Shown here in pieces: positions 61,768 to 64,000 of a stretch of 64,000 nucleotides of DNA. The notes beneath the pieces were generated by a model that saw nothing but the letters and a program-made list of their open reading frames with translations, was not told the origin of the DNA and ran no database searches. Within the stretch, counting starts at the first letter, position 1. Each line of letters starts with the position of its first letter. Origin of the DNA: CAVTQY01 sp963736975. GTDB lineage: Bacteria; Pseudomonadota; Alphaproteobacteria; Acetobacterales; Acetobacteraceae. Both the position numbers and the translations under genes were made by a program. The DNA is taken from the NCBI GenBank assembly GCA_963736975.1, contig CAVTQY010000001.1:1364001-1428000 (forward strand). The letters run 5' to 3'.

Positions 61768-64000
61768 GCTGAAGCGGCAGCAATCGCCGCGACCACCCGG
61801 TCCGGCGATGCCGGAATATCGTTCACCCGCGCGCCCAACGGGACCAGCGCGTCGTTGATCGCATTCACGATCGCTCCTGCCGGAGCGATCGCGCCACCCT
61901 CGCCCACGCCCTTGATGCCACGCATAGTATGCGGCGACAGCGTCTCGCTGTGCCTGATCCGGAACGGCGGAATCTCCGTCGGGCCCGGCAGCAAATAATC
62001 GATCAGCGTGGACGCCAGCGGCTGTCCTTGATCGTCGTACCGGCTCTCCTCAAACAGCGCGGTGCCAACGCCCTGCGCCGCCCCACCATAGGTTTGCCCT
62101 TCGACGATCATCGGATTCACCATCCGCCCGCAATCCTCGACGATACAGTAATCGAGGATCTCGACATGCCCGGTCTCCGCATCCACCGCTACTTTCGCGG
62201 CATGGGTGGCGTACGAAAACACCCCCTGATCCGTGGTCGGTTTGTACCCCTCGGTCACCTCCAGCCCGCCCGTGCACACCCCATCCGGCAACTGATCCGG
62301 CCGCAAATACCAGGCGCGGCCGACATCGGCGAAATCGAGGCTCGCCGCGCCGGCATGGATGTGCCCGTCGCGCATTGTCACGTCGCCCGGATCGGCCTGC
62401 AGCAGATGCGCGGCAATCGCCTTGATGCGCTCCGCCACCACCTCCGCGGCACGTCCCACCGCGCCTCCGGCCATGACGATACCACGCGACGCATAGGCAC
62501 CGGTGGAAAATGGCGTCGTCGCCGTATCACCCAACGTGACGCGGATATCGTCGAACGGCACGCCGGTCATCTCATGGGCAATCTGCGCCAGTGTCGTCTC
62601 CAGACCCTGCCCGATGGTGTGGATGCCGGCCTTCACGTCCAGGCCGCCATCCGGTGTCAGTTTCACATGCGCCTGGTCGTAGCCGGGCACCAACGGCAGG
62701 CCCCAGGCGGCAAACACCTTGGTGCCGTGCGCCGATTGCTCGGTATAGGTCGCGAAGCCGATCCCCAGATAGCGCCCCAGCGGATCGCGCCCGGGTTTCG
62801 CGCGGAATGCGTCGAGCCCGACCATCGTCCGCGCTTCACGCAGCGAAGCCGGGTAATCGCCGCTGTCGTAGTGCTTGTTGGTGATGTTCACATACGGCAT
62901 GGCGCTGGCCGGCACCAGGTTCTCGGCCCGCACATCGGCTGGCTCCCGCCCCACGGCACGCGCCACCGCGTCGATCGTCTGTTCGATAGCGAAGCATACA
63001 CCGGGCCGCGCCACGCCGCGATATGGCGCGAAGGGTGGCTTGTTGGTTGCCACAGAAAGCACGTTGGCCCGGTAGGCGCGCAGATCGTACGGGCCCGGCA
63101 GGTTGCCGCCCGCCTGCGCAGCTTCCAGACACGCCGTGAAAGGCCAGACCGAATAGGCGCCGGTGTCCACGGCGATTTCGGCGTCCAGGCCCAGCAGCCG
63201 TCCGCGCGGATCGGCATACGCCGTCAGCTTGTAATGGTGCTGCCTGGCATTGGCGCCCGCCACCAGATGCTCGCGCCGATCCTCGATCCAGCGAAATGCG
63301 GATCGGCGGGTCAACGCCAGCCAGGCGACCGCCACTTCCTCCGGCTGCAACAGGCATTTGTAGCCGAACCCGCCCCCGACATCCGGCGGCGCCACGCGCA
63401 CCATGGCTTGCGGTATGCCCAGCATCTCCGCCAGACCCACGCGGATCAGATGCGGCACCTGCGTGGAACTATGCACCACGAGTTGGCCGGCGCGATGGTC
63501 CCACCACGCCACCACGCCTTTCCCTTCCATCGGATGCATCGTCTGGCGGGCGCAGGAGAGTTCCAGCTCCACCTTCACCGGCGCCGTCTTCGCCACCGCG
63601 TCGATGCCGGAATCGAAACTCGTTTGCAGGAACAGGTTATCGCCCCACTGCTCATGCAACAGCGGCGCGCCCGGCGCGCGTCCGGCGGCGCAGGAAACCA
63701 CTGCCGGCAACTCGTCGAATTCCACCTGGACCTGCTCGGCCAGATCCTCCGCCGCGGCGCGACTGTCGGCCACACACATGGCGATCATCTCGCCGACATA
63801 GCGGACTCGGTCGCCCGCCAACACCGGCCATTCGGAGACCTTGTATCCAGGGATCGCCGACCGCGTGACGATCGGCTTCACCCCGCTAAGATCTGCGAGG
63901 AAGAATACATCATCCTCCTTGCCTTGCGGCTTGCGGCGCCCGGTGATGCGTGCATGCGCCACCGGGCTGCGCAGGAACGCCACATCGCGCATCCCGACGA
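61764..64000 (-). CDS. Molybdenum hydroxylase large subunit (CoxL-like), 5' end beyond window
   Basis: Molybdopterin-cytosine-dinucleotide-binding catalytic subunit; 742 residues are visible from an internal Met and the frame is open to the window edge, so only the first 30 or so residues are missing. It begins near VAFLRSPVAHARITG and shows VAPPDVGGGFGYKCLLQPEE, APYRGVARPGVCFAIEQTID, GQGLETTLAQIAHEMTGVP and the C-terminal TMRGIKGVGEGGAIAPAGAIVNAINDAL with the catalytic Glu (GVGEGG). The active-site loop is YRGVAR, neither the AYxCSFR of true CO dehydrogenase nor the AYRGAGR of form II, so it probably hydroxylates an organic (perhaps N-heterocyclic) substrate. Confidence 0.92.
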   Translation of the reverse strand, partial: VGMRDVAFLRSPVAHARITGRRKPQGKEDDVFFLADLSGVKPIVTRSAIPGYKVSEWPVLAGDRVRYVGEMIAMCVADSRAAAEDLAEQVQVEFDELPAVVSCAAGRAPGAPLLHEQWGDNLFLQTSFDSGIDAVAKTAPVKVELELSCARQTMHPMEGKGVVAWWDHRAGQLVVHSSTQVPHLIRVGLAEMLGIPQAMVRVAPPDVGGGFGYKCLLQPEEVAVAWLALTRRSAFRWIEDRREHLVAGANARQHHYKLTAYADPRGRLLGLDAEIAVDTGAYSVWPFTACLEAAQAGGNLPGPYDLRAYRANVLSVATNKPPFAPYRGVARPGVCFAIEQTIDAVARAVGREPADVRAENLVPASAMPYVNITNKHYDSGDYPASLREARTMVGLDAFRAKPGRDPLGRYLGIGFATYTEQSAHGTKVFAAWGLPLVPGYDQAHVKLTPDGGLDVKAGIHTIGQGLETTLAQIAHEMTGVPFDDIRVTLGDTATTPFSTGAYASRGIVMAGGAVGRAAEVVAERIKAIAAHLLQADPGDVTMRDGHIHAGAASLDFADVGRAWYLRPDQLPDGVCTGGLEVTEGYKPTTDQGVFSYATHAAKVAVDAETGHVEILDYCIVEDCGRMVNPMIVEGQTYGGAAQGVGTALFEESRYDDQGQPLASTLIDYLLPGPTEIPPFRIRHSETLSPHTMRGIKGVGEGGAIAPAGAIVNAINDALVPLGARVNDIPASPDRVVAAIAAASA

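Noticed and set aside
1..64000. CRISPR arrays, prophage, secondary-metabolite or secretion-system clusters
   Set aside because: I searched for regularly spaced direct repeats, phage structural motifs and NRPS/PKS or secretion-system signatures and saw none.

Overview
The window is high-GC chromosomal DNA from an alphaproteobacterium, most likely a member of the Acetobacteraceae or a close relative. That placement is an inference from gene content (proA-nadD-rsfS order, a heterotetrameric sarcosine oxidase operon, many ABC importers, CoA transferases, an aerobic CO-dehydrogenase-type hydroxylase) and from REP-like palindromes. No rRNA, CRISPR array or prophage was seen. The only RNA gene found is a tRNA-Tyr.

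Region 1-11.1 kb is accessory. It opens with an MNT/HEPN toxin-antitoxin pair, followed by an IS1182-family element whose transposase carries an amber codon. Then come frameshifted or unrecognised secreted-protein genes of visibly lower GC, an MFS transporter, the first of two identical IS481-type elements, an IS5-family transposase remnant, a putative Ala-rich lipoprotein and another frameshifted secreted protein. Several REP-like repeats lie here.

Region 11.1-25 kb mixes metabolism with mobile DNA: a glutamate/leucine-type dehydrogenase with its own terminator, a PLP decarboxylase broken by a 20-bp tandem duplication, a cupin, a LysE exporter, two CaiB/BaiF CoA transferases, and the second IS481 copy in the opposite orientation. 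That copy sits at the end of a two-gene aconitase-X operon. Trehalose phosphatase, a TauE/SafE permease, a VOC protein and a GST follow.

Region 24.9-31.7 kb is mostly housekeeping: rsfS, nadD, proA, tRNA-Tyr, an RlmB-like methyltransferase with a long disordered N-terminus, a MhpD-like hydratase and an AlkA-type glycosylase. It also holds the wreck of an autotransporter-like gene and a 38-residue secreted ORF with a strong ribosome binding site and a terminator.

Region 31.7-46 kb is catabolic. A GMC (choline-dehydrogenase-like) oxidoreductase diverges from soxBDAG, in which soxA is split by one extra G. The next genes are tightly coupled: two SDRs, a CinA-like protein lacking the usual deamidase motif, and a sugar-type ABC importer (two permeases and a binding protein, no ATPase).

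Region 45.8-64 kb contains an SMP-30-like lactonase, an LLM flavin monooxygenase, an SDR, a phytanoyl-CoA dioxygenase, and a dipeptide/oligopeptide ABC importer. Three binding proteins accompany the importer, two of them close paralogues, and the operon is interrupted by a cation-efflux gene on the opposite strand. On the minus strand at the right edge is a three-gene molybdenum hydroxylase operon whose iron-sulfur subunit is fused to a CoxG-like SRPBCC domain. The organism appears geared to importing and oxidising diverse organic compounds. About eight genes carry single disabling lesions, which should be checked against reads before being called pseudogenes.
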